From Streptomyces sp. Root431 (GTDB lineage: Bacteria > Actinomycetota > Actinomycetes > Streptomycetales > Streptomycetaceae), in contig NZ_LMEI01000010.1 of the NCBI RefSeq assembly GCF_001426585.1, forward strand, positions 1 through 64,000: a DNA stretch of 64,000 nt, in the 5' to 3' direction. A model generated the notes under the pieces. That model was not told where the DNA came from and searched no databases. It worked only from the letters and a program-made list of their open reading frames with translations. This document shows, in pieces, positions 49,823 to 56,714 of the stretch. Each line of letters starts with the position of its first letter. Within the stretch, counting starts at the first letter, position 1. Position numbers and translations under genes: made by a program.

Positions 49823-51886
49823 TCAGACTCCGTCCTCGCGGCCCGGCGGCAGCGAGAGCTCCCGCCAGGCGCGGATGTCGCGCGGCCAGTGGGTGGCCGC
49901 GTCCCAGAGCGAACCGCTGCCCGTCAGATGACGGCCGGAGAGCCTGCGCAGCTCGTGCGCGAGCCGGTCGGCCACGTCGTCGTCGGGCAGTGCGAGCGGA
50001 TCGGTGAGCAGCCATACGGCGTGCAGCAACCGCCGTACGGACAGGTGGAGTTCGGTGGTGTCGGCGTCGAGCCCGGAGAAGGTCGGGTCGCCGACGGGCT
50101 CCTGGCCGAGGGCGATCGCCCGGCGCGGGTCGGGCCCCGGCCGGTTCCGCTCGCGCGGGTACGGGGCGGCGGCGACGAACCGCAGCCGCCCGAGCCAGCC
50201 GAGCACGTCCTGCTCCGGGAAGGTGACCCGCAGATGGGTCACGGCCTCCTCGGTGCGGCCGAGCGCGAGGTCGTGATGGAGCCGGTACGGGCCGGGCGCG
50301 GGCCCGTAGTGCCGGTGCAGCGTCTCGTGGACCGCGCGCCAGGCCGCGTAGCGCGGATGGTCGTCGTCCTCGAAGCGGAGCCGGTGCAGGAGCAGGGACC
50401 GCAGGAGCGGATCGGCGACGAAGTGGCGCGGGCCCTCCGGCCAGTCCTCCGAGCGGAGCTGGTCGCGGACGCGCAGCGCCACGTCCCCGTCCAGGGACTC
50501 GCCCTGGAGCCGGGCGTGGGCGAGGAGCCGCGCGGACTCCTCGTCGTGGGTGGCGGCGAGCACGGCGTACGGCCCGGGCCGCCGCACCGGGAGCAGCTCG
50601 GCGAGGAGCGTGGGGGCGACGGGCACCGGCGGGGCGTCCTCGCGCAGCTCCACCGTCAGGTCGAGGAGCCCGCCCGGGGTGAGACCGGCCCGCAGCTCCG
50701 CCGGGGCCTCCCCGGCGGCCCGCCCGAGGAGGGCCACGCCGAGCGGCCGGCCGCCGGTCAACCGGTGCACGGCGCGGGCGAGTTCGGCGGGGGTGCGGCC
50801 GGCCGGGTCGTGGTGGTCGAAGGCGGAGCGGGTCTGGGCGGGGGAGAGCGGGGTGAGCTCGACGGCGAGGATCCCGGAGCCGACGCTCGTCCCCCGCGGG
50901 CAGGGCGCGCGGTGTGCGGTCTCCGGCAGCCGGGTCCGGGTGGCGTGCCGCAGGCCCTCGTGCTCGCGGACCCGGGAGGCGGCGAGGACGACGACCCGGT
51001 CGCGGCGGCCGCCGGCGCGGGCGCGCAGGATCGGCTCGACGAGCTGCCGGCCGAGCCGCTCGTGGGCGTTGTCGAGGAGGAGGATCGGCCGGCCGATGCG
51101 GGTGCCGCGGCGGAGCCCCGTATAGGCGTGGATCAGGTCCTCGGTGAGGGCGCCGACGAGGAAGTCCTCGGCCTCGCCGCGGCGCCGGCCGCCCTGCTCG
51201 AAGTCGATCGCGAGCTGCCGGAGACCGGTCTTGCCGCGGCCGCCGGCGTTGCGGTAGGTGCCGTACCAGTTCTCGGAGGAGCGCTGGAACCGGCCGAAGA
51301 CCTCCTCCAGGACGGTCTCCACGGTCGCCTCGGCGAGCAGTCCGGCGAGCGGTGCGGCGCTCTCGGCGAAGGTGGCGGCCAGCTTGGACAGGACCTTGGA
51401 GACCCAGTTCCCCGCGGCGCCCTTCGTCGCGTCGACGGTCGCGAGCAGCGGCCCGAGCTGCTGGAGGTCGGTCCGGGCCCGCTCGTCGTCCTCCTGGGAC
51501 CAGCCGAGCGAGGCGACGGCCACGAGCCCGAGCGAGAGCCTCGGGAACTGCACGGGCTTCGCCGCGAGCACCTTCGGCGACAGCTGCACGGCGAGCTCGG
51601 TGAGCGCCCCGGTGACCTCGCTCCAGCCGGGACCGTGCTCGGCGGGCGGCTCGATGTGCGCGCAGTCGAGCAGGGCCAGCGGCGTGTACCCCTTGTAGCG
51701 GTTGCGGACCTCCTTGAGCAGGGCGGTCTTCCCCATGCCGCGCCCGCCCGTGAACACCGTCACGGGCGGATCGTCACCGTGCTCGTACGCGACCCGCGCG
51801 GCACCGTGCCGGGTGAGCCCGCTGAGCCGTGCGACGAGACCACCGTCGTGCAGGACCGCCTCGCGGCCGTAGAGCTCCCTGTCCAC
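49823..51886 (-). CDS. STAND-type ATPase (AAA/NB-ARC-like)
   Basis: A 687-aa cytoplasmic protein. The N-terminus has the GRE-type entry (ELYGREAVL), Walker A TGGRGMGKTALL at 47-57, a Walker B-like PILLLDNAHERL near 280, LTPLSPAQTRSAF and a GxP-L motif TGGRPLGVALLGR (both typical of NB-ARC/STAND NTPases). A C-terminal domain of about 250 residues without clear TPR or WD repeats follows. STAND proteins are molecular switches that oligomerise on ligand binding. GTG 51886 is the start. The 4-bp gap to the receptor gene implies tight coupling. No effector domain (caspase, TIR, HNH) is seen. Confidence 0.8.
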   Translation of the reverse strand: MDRELYGREAVLHDGGLVARLSGLTRHGAARVAYEHGDDPPVTVFTGGRGMGKTALLKEVRNRYKGYTPLALLDCAHIEPPAEHGPGWSEVTGALTELAVQLSPKVLAAKPVQFPRLSLGLVAVASLGWSQEDDERARTDLQQLGPLLATVDATKGAAGNWVSKVLSKLAATFAESAAPLAGLLAEATVETVLEEVFGRFQRSSENWYGTYRNAGGRGKTGLRQLAIDFEQGGRRRGEAEDFLVGALTEDLIHAYTGLRRGTRIGRPILLLDNAHERLGRQLVEPILRARAGGRRDRVVVLAASRVREHEGLRHATRTRLPETAHRAPCPRGTSVGSGILAVELTPLSPAQTRSAFDHHDPAGRTPAELARAVHRLTGGRPLGVALLGRAAGEAPAELRAGLTPGGLLDLTVELREDAPPVPVAPTLLAELLPVRRPGPYAVLAATHDEESARLLAHARLQGESLDGDVALRVRDQLRSEDWPEGPRHFVADPLLRSLLLHRLRFEDDDHPRYAAWRAVHETLHRHYGPAPGPYRLHHDLALGRTEEAVTHLRVTFPEQDVLGWLGRLRFVAAAPYPRERNRPGPDPRRAIALGQEPVGDPTFSGLDADTTELHLSVRRLLHAVWLLTDPLALPDDDVADRLAHELRRLSGRHLTGSGSLWDAATHWPRDIRAWRELSLPPGREDGV

Positions 51887-52189
51887 CCGCCACCCCCATG
51901 CTTCCCCCTGCTACCCCACGAGATGTGCCCCGTCACATCTCAAATCCAGGATATCGACAGGGTGTTGGGATCACGTCAACCTTTGCGAGGTTGTTGTGAG
52001 GACCCGTCAGGGCCGTCGGGGGCCGACGTCAGGGATCTGCCCGGCGGAGCACGCTCCCTCACCGGGACGAGCGCCTCGGTCGAGCGCCTGGGGGAGCACC
52101 TCAGGCGAGGGCCTAGGGGAGCGCCTGGGTCGAGCGCCTCGGGGGGCATCCGGGGTGGGCGCCTCGGGGGGGTGTCCGGGGTGGGCGCC
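51887..52189. promoter_or_regulatory. Upstream region of the ATPase gene and repeat-rich spacer
   Basis: No gene is supported in these 303 bp. The part near the ATPase start is AT-rich and holds a perfect inverted repeat CAACCT-TTGCG-AGGTTG (51977-51993), a candidate operator. The rest is filled by degenerate direct repeats of GAGCGCCTCGG and GGGGTGGGCGCCTCGGG that run into the 3' end of the globin gene. Confidence 0.5.
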
Positions 52190-52199
52190 TCAGGCGAGG
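52068..52199. repeat. Degenerate GC-rich direct repeats
   Basis: Several copies of GAGCGCCT(C/G)GG(G/T) are followed by two longer near-identical units (CATCCGGGGTGGGCGCCTCGG / TGTCCGGGGTGGGCGCCTCAGG type). The copies end a few bases inside the 3' end of the hemoglobin gene. Confidence 0.65.
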
Positions 52200-52648
52200 C
52201 CGTCCCAGCCCCAGCGCGGGGTGGGGCCGGGGTCGCCGAGGTCCGTCCCCGGGGCCGAGGCCGAGACGTCCTTCGCGATCCGCGTGCCCCAGTCGAAGTA
52301 CTCCACCACCCGGCGGCGCAGCAGCGCGTCGTCAGGCAGCTCCTTCTCCACGGCCGCCGCCATCAACTCCATCCAGCGCAGCCGCTGCTCCTCCGTGATG
52401 CCGAGCCCGAGATGGGCCCGGAGCAGGGCCTGGTGCCCGCCGTGCTCCGCCGTGAACCCGGCCGGCCCCGAGAAGACCTCCGCCAGCCACACGGCCACGT
52501 GCTCCACATGCGTGGGGGTGAAGTCCGCGAAGACGGGCGCGAGGATCGGATCGGCCAGGACCCCCTCGTAGAACGTCTCGGAGAGCCGGCGCAGCGCGTC
52601 GGCGCCGCCCACGGCCTCGTACAGGGTGTTCGCGTGCTCGGCGCTCAT
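52190..52648 (-). CDS. Truncated hemoglobin (group II, GlbO-like)
   Basis: A 152-aa globin. LYEAVGGADALRRLSETFYEGVLADPILAPVF is the group II start, the proximal His is in ALLRAHLGLGITEEQRLRW, and a Trp/Met pair (RWMELM) is near the G helix. GlbO-type globins bind O2/NO and may aid respiration or NO detoxification. ATG 52648 follows GGAGGCCCTCC. The C-terminal 30 residues (DVSASAPGTDLGDPGPTPRWGWDG) are longer than usual and overlap the repeat region. Confidence 0.93.
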   Translation of the reverse strand: MSAEHANTLYEAVGGADALRRLSETFYEGVLADPILAPVFADFTPTHVEHVAVWLAEVFSGPAGFTAEHGGHQALLRAHLGLGITEEQRLRWMELMAAAVEKELPDDALLRRRVVEYFDWGTRIAKDVSASAPGTDLGDPGPTPRWGWDGLA

Positions 52649-52758
52649 GGAGGGCCTCCGGGATCCGGGATGTGTCCACCCAGCTTTCCCGCAACACGAC
52701 CTGAATCCAAGGATGTTCACTCTCGGCGGCGCGGGTCGTGCCTGGCCGCTCCCGCTCC

Positions 52759-53481
52759 CTACGGCTCTTCCCCGATGTCCTCGTGCCAGAGGTCGGGGTG
52801 CGCGGCGATGAACCCGGTCATGAGCGCGACGCACGCGGGATCGTCGAGGACGACCACCTCGACGCCGTGCTCGGCGAGCCAGCCGTGCCCGCCGGAGAAC
52901 GTCTCTGCCTCCCCGACGACGATCCGCGAGATCCCGAACTGCCGAACGAGCCCGGAGCAGTACCAGCACGGCGACAGGGTGGTGACCATCGTCGTCCCCC
53001 GGTACGACCGCTGCCGCCCGGCGGCCCGGAACGCGGCGGTCTCGGCGTGCGTCGACGGGTCCCCGTCCTGCACGCGCCGGTTGCGCCCGCGCCCGAGGAG
53101 CGTGCCGTCGGCGCCGTAGAGGGCGGCCCCGATGGGGATCCCGCCTTCGGCGAGTCCGGCCCGCGCCTCGTCGAGGGCGGTGCCGAGCCAGCGCCGTGCC
53201 TGTTCCCGGTCCATGACGGGTTCCGCCGTCGAGGGGGTACTCACTCCGGCGGCGGGTGCGACGAAAGAGCCTTTGCCGGGCACGGTGTAGATCAGTTCGT
53301 GCCTGCGGAGTTCCTGCATGGCCCGGCGGGCGGTCAGCACGGCGATGCCGTACTCCTCGGCGAGACGGGCCGGCGTGGGGATCATGCGGTCAGGGGCGTA
53401 CTCCCCGGTCGCGATCCGCGCCGCGATCACATCGGCCAGCTGAACGTACAGCGGGCGTCCCGACTTCGGGTCAAGGCTCAT
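52759..53481 (-). CDS. GntR regulator fused to a yeast-type cytosine deaminase domain
   Basis: A 240-aa fusion. Residues 1-75 are a GntR winged helix (PLYVQLADVIAARIATGEYAPDRMIPTPARLAEEYGIAVLTARRAMQELRRHELIYTVPGKGSFV); residues 91-232 are a nucleoside/nucleobase deaminase with the zinc site H145-A-E147 and P171-C172-x-x-C175. The C-terminus FIAAHPDLWHEDIGEE closely resembles that of Fcy1-type cytosine deaminase. It thus appears to combine a regulator with an intact catalytic site, suggesting control by a nucleobase-type ligand. It is divergent from two small ORFs and an AT-rich palindrome lies between. Confidence 0.9.
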   Translation of the reverse strand: MSLDPKSGRPLYVQLADVIAARIATGEYAPDRMIPTPARLAEEYGIAVLTARRAMQELRRHELIYTVPGKGSFVAPAAGVSTPSTAEPVMDREQARRWLGTALDEARAGLAEGGIPIGAALYGADGTLLGRGRNRRVQDGDPSTHAETAAFRAAGRQRSYRGTTMVTTLSPCWYCSGLVRQFGISRIVVGEAETFSGGHGWLAEHGVEVVVLDDPACVALMTGFIAAHPDLWHEDIGEEP

Positions 53482-53525
53482 AGGTCAACGCTAGATAGTC
53501 ACACTAAGACACGTTCGGATGGATC

Positions 53526-53557
53526 TAGCTATACAGCGATGTAGCACTGTGTAGCTA
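53526..53557. promoter_or_regulatory. AT-rich palindrome, likely operator of the GntR fusion
   Basis: TAGCTATACAG (53526-53536) and CTGTGTAGCTA (53547-53557) are inverted copies matching at 10 of 11 positions, with a 10-base spacer that contains an extra GTAGCA. It lies 45 bp upstream of the fusion gene and about 90 bp upstream of the divergent ORF. The segment is far richer in A/T than its surroundings, a common sign of a GntR operator and its promoters. Confidence 0.6.
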
Positions 53558-53644
53558 GCATTACGGTGGACGCGAACGCAAGACCCCGGCGAGGTGGCTA
53601 GACCTCCCGGGGCATGGCCACCAACTACCAACGGAGTTGATGAC

Positions 53645-53992
53645 GTGCGGAACCCTATCGCGCGCCTACTGGGCAGGGCGCTGATCCCCGTACTGCTCGG
53701 GCTGCTCATGCTGACCCTGCCGCCCACCGGCCGGCACCGCCCCCGCCGGATGACCCACTCCCGCCCGGCGGCGCCGACCCCCGGACCCCGGCACCGCGCG
53801 CCCTCCCGGCGGTCGCCCTACGCCGTCGAGCAGACGGCACCGCTCGACGGCGCCCGGTCGCCCCTGGCGCGCCCCTACCTGGCGGCGGACTCGGCCCGGG
53901 CCGTCCAACGGCGGCGTCGGCGGGCGTTGTGGCTGGCGACGGTCGGGGTGGACGTCGACCACCGCAACATCCACACCGGGAGCGCCCGATGA
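53645..53992 (+). CDS. Small membrane-associated protein, unknown function
   Basis: A 115-aa protein starting VRNPIARLLGRALIPVLLGLLMLTL, with one hydrophobic segment (about 9-24) followed by an Arg/Pro-rich region (TGRHRPRRMTHSRPAAPTPGPRHRAPSRRSPY) and a basic C-terminus. GTG 53645 follows GGAGTTGATGAC. It is divergent from the GntR fusion and its stop overlaps the next start (ATGA), so they form an operon. No family recognised. Confidence 0.65.
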   Translation: MRNPIARLLGRALIPVLLGLLMLTLPPTGRHRPRRMTHSRPAAPTPGPRHRAPSRRSPYAVEQTAPLDGARSPLARPYLAADSARAVQRRRRRALWLATVGVDVDHRNIHTGSAR

Positions 53993-54321
53993 GCCGCTGT
54001 GGGGCGCGCCGGTCCGTGCTGGACGTCGCCGAGGTGGTGCGGCCGGTGTGGGGCGGTTCGGTCTGCGTGCTCGCCGTGGGGCACGAGGGGCCGCACCGGG
54101 ATCGGGCGGGGGACGGGTGGTGGGTGACGCCGGAGATCGCGGACGCGGTGACCCTGTCCCTGTTGGTACGTGCCCTCGCGCCGGAGCCGGAGTTCCGGTC
54201 GCCGCGCTGCGTCGTCGGCCGTCATGACCGCTGCCGGGACCACGTGCCCCGCGACAGCGGCGTACAAGGCGTCCGGTACCTCGTGTGCGGGTGCCTCTGT
54301 CATCCGGCGCCCCTCCGCTGA
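53989..54321 (+). CDS. Small Cys-rich protein, unknown function
   Basis: A 110-aa protein: MSRCGARRSVLDVAEVVRPVW, GHEGPHRDRAGDGWWVTPEI, and a C-terminal Cys/His cluster (CVVGRHDRCRDHVP...YLVCGCLCH) that could bind zinc. ATG 53989 overlaps the preceding stop. It probably shares the GntR-controlled promoter. I do not recognise a family. Confidence 0.65.
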   Translation: MSRCGARRSVLDVAEVVRPVWGGSVCVLAVGHEGPHRDRAGDGWWVTPEIADAVTLSLLVRALAPEPEFRSPRCVVGRHDRCRDHVPRDSGVQGVRYLVCGCLCHPAPLR

Positions 54322-54451
54322 CCGGCGACTGCCCATGCGCTGCCGCCGATCGGTTGAGGCTCCGGGCCGTACCGGCCGGGTGCGGGGGCGGCGGGCGGCG
54401 GGTGGCCTTAGCTGGCGGGGTGCTCTGCCGTCCTACTGAGAGGTCTCTGCC

Positions 54452-54643
54452 ATGCGTTCCCTGCTGACCGCCCTCGCCGCCGGTGCCATCGTCTTCGGCA
54501 CCGCCGGCGTCGCGAGCGCCGATGTGTACGTCGACTTCGAGCCGGAGGCCTCGCACACCATCGTCTTCGGCGACTGGCTCCAGTTCGCGAAGGACGACGT
54601 GTTCAACGCCGGGCATGACAACACCGTCGGCTCCGACAACTGA
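54452..54643 (+). CDS. Small secreted peptide, unknown function
   Basis: A 63-aa protein with a clear Sec signal (MRSLLTALAAGAIVFGTAGV, cleavage ASA-DVYV) leaving an acidic mature peptide of about 40 residues (VYVDFEPEASHTIVFGDWLQFAKDDVFNAGHDNTVGSDN). The ATG follows GAGAGGTCTCTGCC. It lacks cysteines, so it is not a chaplin. Possibly a small extracellular factor; no family assigned. Confidence 0.65.
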   Translation: MRSLLTALAAGAIVFGTAGVASADVYVDFEPEASHTIVFGDWLQFAKDDVFNAGHDNTVGSDN

Positions 54644-54656
54644 CGCCTCCCGTTCG

Positions 54657-55310
54657 TCACCGCGCCCCGGGGGGCAGGCTTCCCGGGGCGTGCGGGACCG
54701 CGTCGGACTCCTGGTCGTAGGGGAAGCGGGCGAGGGGGGTCTCGCTCTCGAAGAAGGTCTTCGCGCGGAGCATCGCCTGCTCGTCGGCGCGGACGCGGCC
54801 GGGGCGGGAGCCCGTTCCCGTCAGGACTCCGCCGAAGTGCATGCGCAGGTAGGCGGCCGAGTGGCTGAGGCCCGTCACCAGGCCGTCCGCGACGACGTGG
54901 TCGTCGTCCGCCATGGCCGTCACGCCCCACAGCGTGCCGCCCGCCAAGCGCTCCTTGAAGTCCGAGTCGGGGACGTTCAGCCAGCCCGACCAGTAGTCCA
55001 GGTAGCGCTTGGTCTGCGCGGAGAGGCTGTACCAGTACAGGGGCGAGACGATGACGATGTCGGTGGCCTCCACCGTCGCCTGCCGCAGCAGCTCCTCGTT
55101 CTCCACGTCCTGCCGGCCGGCGAGCTCGTGCCGTCCGTCCTGGAAGTCGGGGAGGGGCAGCCGGTTCAGGTCCACCCAGCGCTGCGGGACGTCGGCGGGC
55201 AGCTGCGCGGCGGCGGCGCGGGCCAGTATCTCGGAGTTGCCGTCGGCGCGGGAGCTGCCGAGGACGAAGAGGAACGAACGGTCCGGGACGGGTGCGGCGT
55301 GGGAGGTCAT
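54657..55310 (-). CDS. NAD(P)H-dependent oxidoreductase (flavodoxin fold)
   Basis: A 217-aa flavodoxin-like FMN reductase: FLFVLGSSRADGNSEILARAA holds the phosphate-binding loop, VSPLYWYSLSAQTKRYLDYWSGWL the second FMN contact, and GGTLWGVTAMADDDHVV the third. Such proteins reduce quinones or azo dyes with NAD(P)H. ATG 55310. The gene converges with the small secreted peptide with only 13 bp between the stops. Confidence 0.92.
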   Translation of the reverse strand: MTSHAAPVPDRSFLFVLGSSRADGNSEILARAAAAQLPADVPQRWVDLNRLPLPDFQDGRHELAGRQDVENEELLRQATVEATDIVIVSPLYWYSLSAQTKRYLDYWSGWLNVPDSDFKERLAGGTLWGVTAMADDDHVVADGLVTGLSHSAAYLRMHFGGVLTGTGSRPGRVRADEQAMLRAKTFFESETPLARFPYDQESDAVPHAPGSLPPGAR

Positions 55311-55635
55311 CTCTGCTCCGGTTCTCGGGGGTTCCCTCTTGCCAACTCGGCCCCTGTGGGCGGTATTCCGGCCCCTGCCGGGGGCGGAGTGGGCCGGTGT
55401 GCGGGGGGGGAGTGAAGGGGCGCGTCGTTGTCGGAGGGGTCTCCGGAAGGGGCTGATGGGGGCTGGATGAGCGCATAGGGTCGCTACGGAGCGCTATCGT
55501 CCGGTGACCGTGAGGGTGGATGACTCAGCCCTGGCGGGCGCGCCGTCCAGACCTTGACGGCGGGCACGATCGAGCAGGTGACGATCAAGGCCGACGGGGC
55601 GACGTCCACGCCCGTCACGCACTGTGGGGATGATC
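55311..55635. other. 325-bp intergenic region without recognised gene
   Basis: No supported ORF. It contains an imperfect inverted element ATAG-N3-CGCT-N4-AGCGCTAT near 55476-55497 and a TTGACG (near 55553) that might be a -35 box, but no convincing -10 box. It must carry the promoter of the oxidoreductase on the minus strand and of the anchored protein on the plus strand. Confidence 0.5.
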
Positions 55636-56124
55636 ATGAGCAGGAAAGCGATGGTCTTGGCGGCGGGCGCGGTGGCCGCCGGGGTGTTGGCCGTGGGCGG
55701 CTATCTCGGCTACCGGCATCTGGAGGGGCAGGTCACGACAGGCTGCGCGCTTCGGGCGTACGACCCGCACGACGTGGCCGGCACGGCGCGCTACGCCGAC
55801 AGCGTGTTCACCGGGCGCGTGGCGGCGTTCGTGGAGCGGCGTGACGTCGACGGGTGGACGGAGGACGTCTATCGGATCGAGGTCGCCTCCGTGCTGCGGG
55901 GGAACCTGCGCGGGACGGTCCAGGTCGCGTACGGCCTGGACGAGGGCGGTCCCGACCGGCTGAAGGGCGGCAGCACGTACCTCTTCGCCACCAGTCCTCA
56001 GGTCGACCCCGGGAAGGACGGCCACGCGCAGCTGTACCAGGGCGAGATGAGGCCCGTGGACGACCGGCAGTTGGCCGTGTGGAGGGAGGCCGTGGCGCTT
56101 CCGATGGCGCCTCAGGAGCCGTGA
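55636..56124 (+). CDS. Membrane-anchored or secreted protein, unknown function
   Basis: A 162-aa protein with an N-terminal hydrophobic segment (MVLAAGAVAAGVLAVGGYLGY) and a domain of about 125 residues (TARYADSVFTGRVAAFVERRDVDGWTEDVYRIEVASVLRGNLRGTVQVAYGLDEG). It resembles the exported OB-fold-like domain proteins of actinobacteria (TIMP-like NTR fold), but that is a weak impression. ATG 55636 is placed behind GTGGGGATG; ATG 55630 is possible. Confidence 0.7.
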   Translation: MSRKAMVLAAGAVAAGVLAVGGYLGYRHLEGQVTTGCALRAYDPHDVAGTARYADSVFTGRVAAFVERRDVDGWTEDVYRIEVASVLRGNLRGTVQVAYGLDEGGPDRLKGGSTYLFATSPQVDPGKDGHAQLYQGEMRPVDDRQLAVWREAVALPMAPQEP

Positions 56125-56243
56125 AGCAGGGGGAGTTGGTGGTCGGCTCCTTACCTTTGAGGTCATCGACCCCCGGCATGTGGCGGTGCCACGATCGTCT
56201 GCGTACGGACCGCCCCGCCCCCCGCCGGAAGGACACCCACACC

Positions 56244-56612
56244 ATGACCGCCTACGCCATCGCCAGGCTGAACACCGAGACCCCGCACGCCGAGGTCGTC
56301 GAGTACATCGAGCGCATCCCCGGCACCTTCGAGCCGTACGGCGGCCGGTTCCTCGTGCACGGGACGGTGCACGAGGTGAAGGAGGGCAACTGGCCCGGGG
56401 CCGTGGTGATGATCGGGTTCCCCGGGATCGCCGAGGCACGGGCCTGGTGGGACTCGGACACGTACCAGGAGATCGCGCCGCTGAGGTACCGGCACATGCC
56501 CGCCGACATCGTCCTGGTCGAGGGCGTGCCCGCCGGCTACGACTCGGCTGCCACCGCGAACGCCCTGCGGGAGTCCCTGACCGCCACCGCCACCGCCACC
56601 GCCGCCGAGTAG
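56244..56612 (+). CDS. DUF1330 domain-containing protein
   Basis: A 122-aa ferredoxin-like (dimeric alpha/beta barrel) protein: AIARLNTETPHAEVVEYIERIPGTFEPYGGRFLVHG, GNWPGAVVMIGFPGIAEARAWWDSDTYQEIAPLR, characteristic of DUF1330. The C-terminus has a short Ala/Thr repeat (TATATATAAE). ATG 56244 follows GGAAGGACA. Function unknown. Confidence 0.92.
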   Translation: MTAYAIARLNTETPHAEVVEYIERIPGTFEPYGGRFLVHGTVHEVKEGNWPGAVVMIGFPGIAEARAWWDSDTYQEIAPLRYRHMPADIVLVEGVPAGYDSAATANALRESLTATATATAAE

Positions 56613-56714
56613 CGCGGCCGGCCGGCCCCCATCGGCCCCGCCGATCGGGCCCATCGGGAGGACCCCCCACTGGCTCGTGGACCGGGCGACCGGCCCCTCC
56701 GTAGCGTCGCTGTC

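Noticed and set aside
52074..52199. A second small gene in the globin downstream spacer
   Set aside because: The region is made of degenerate repeats; no start with an RBS and no protein-like frame.
49463..53119. A 1218-aa open frame on the plus strand across the receptor, ATPase and globin genes
   Set aside because: It is antisense to three well-supported genes, has Arg/Pro/Gly-rich shadow composition and lacks any recognisable domain; long antisense frames are common at this GC content.
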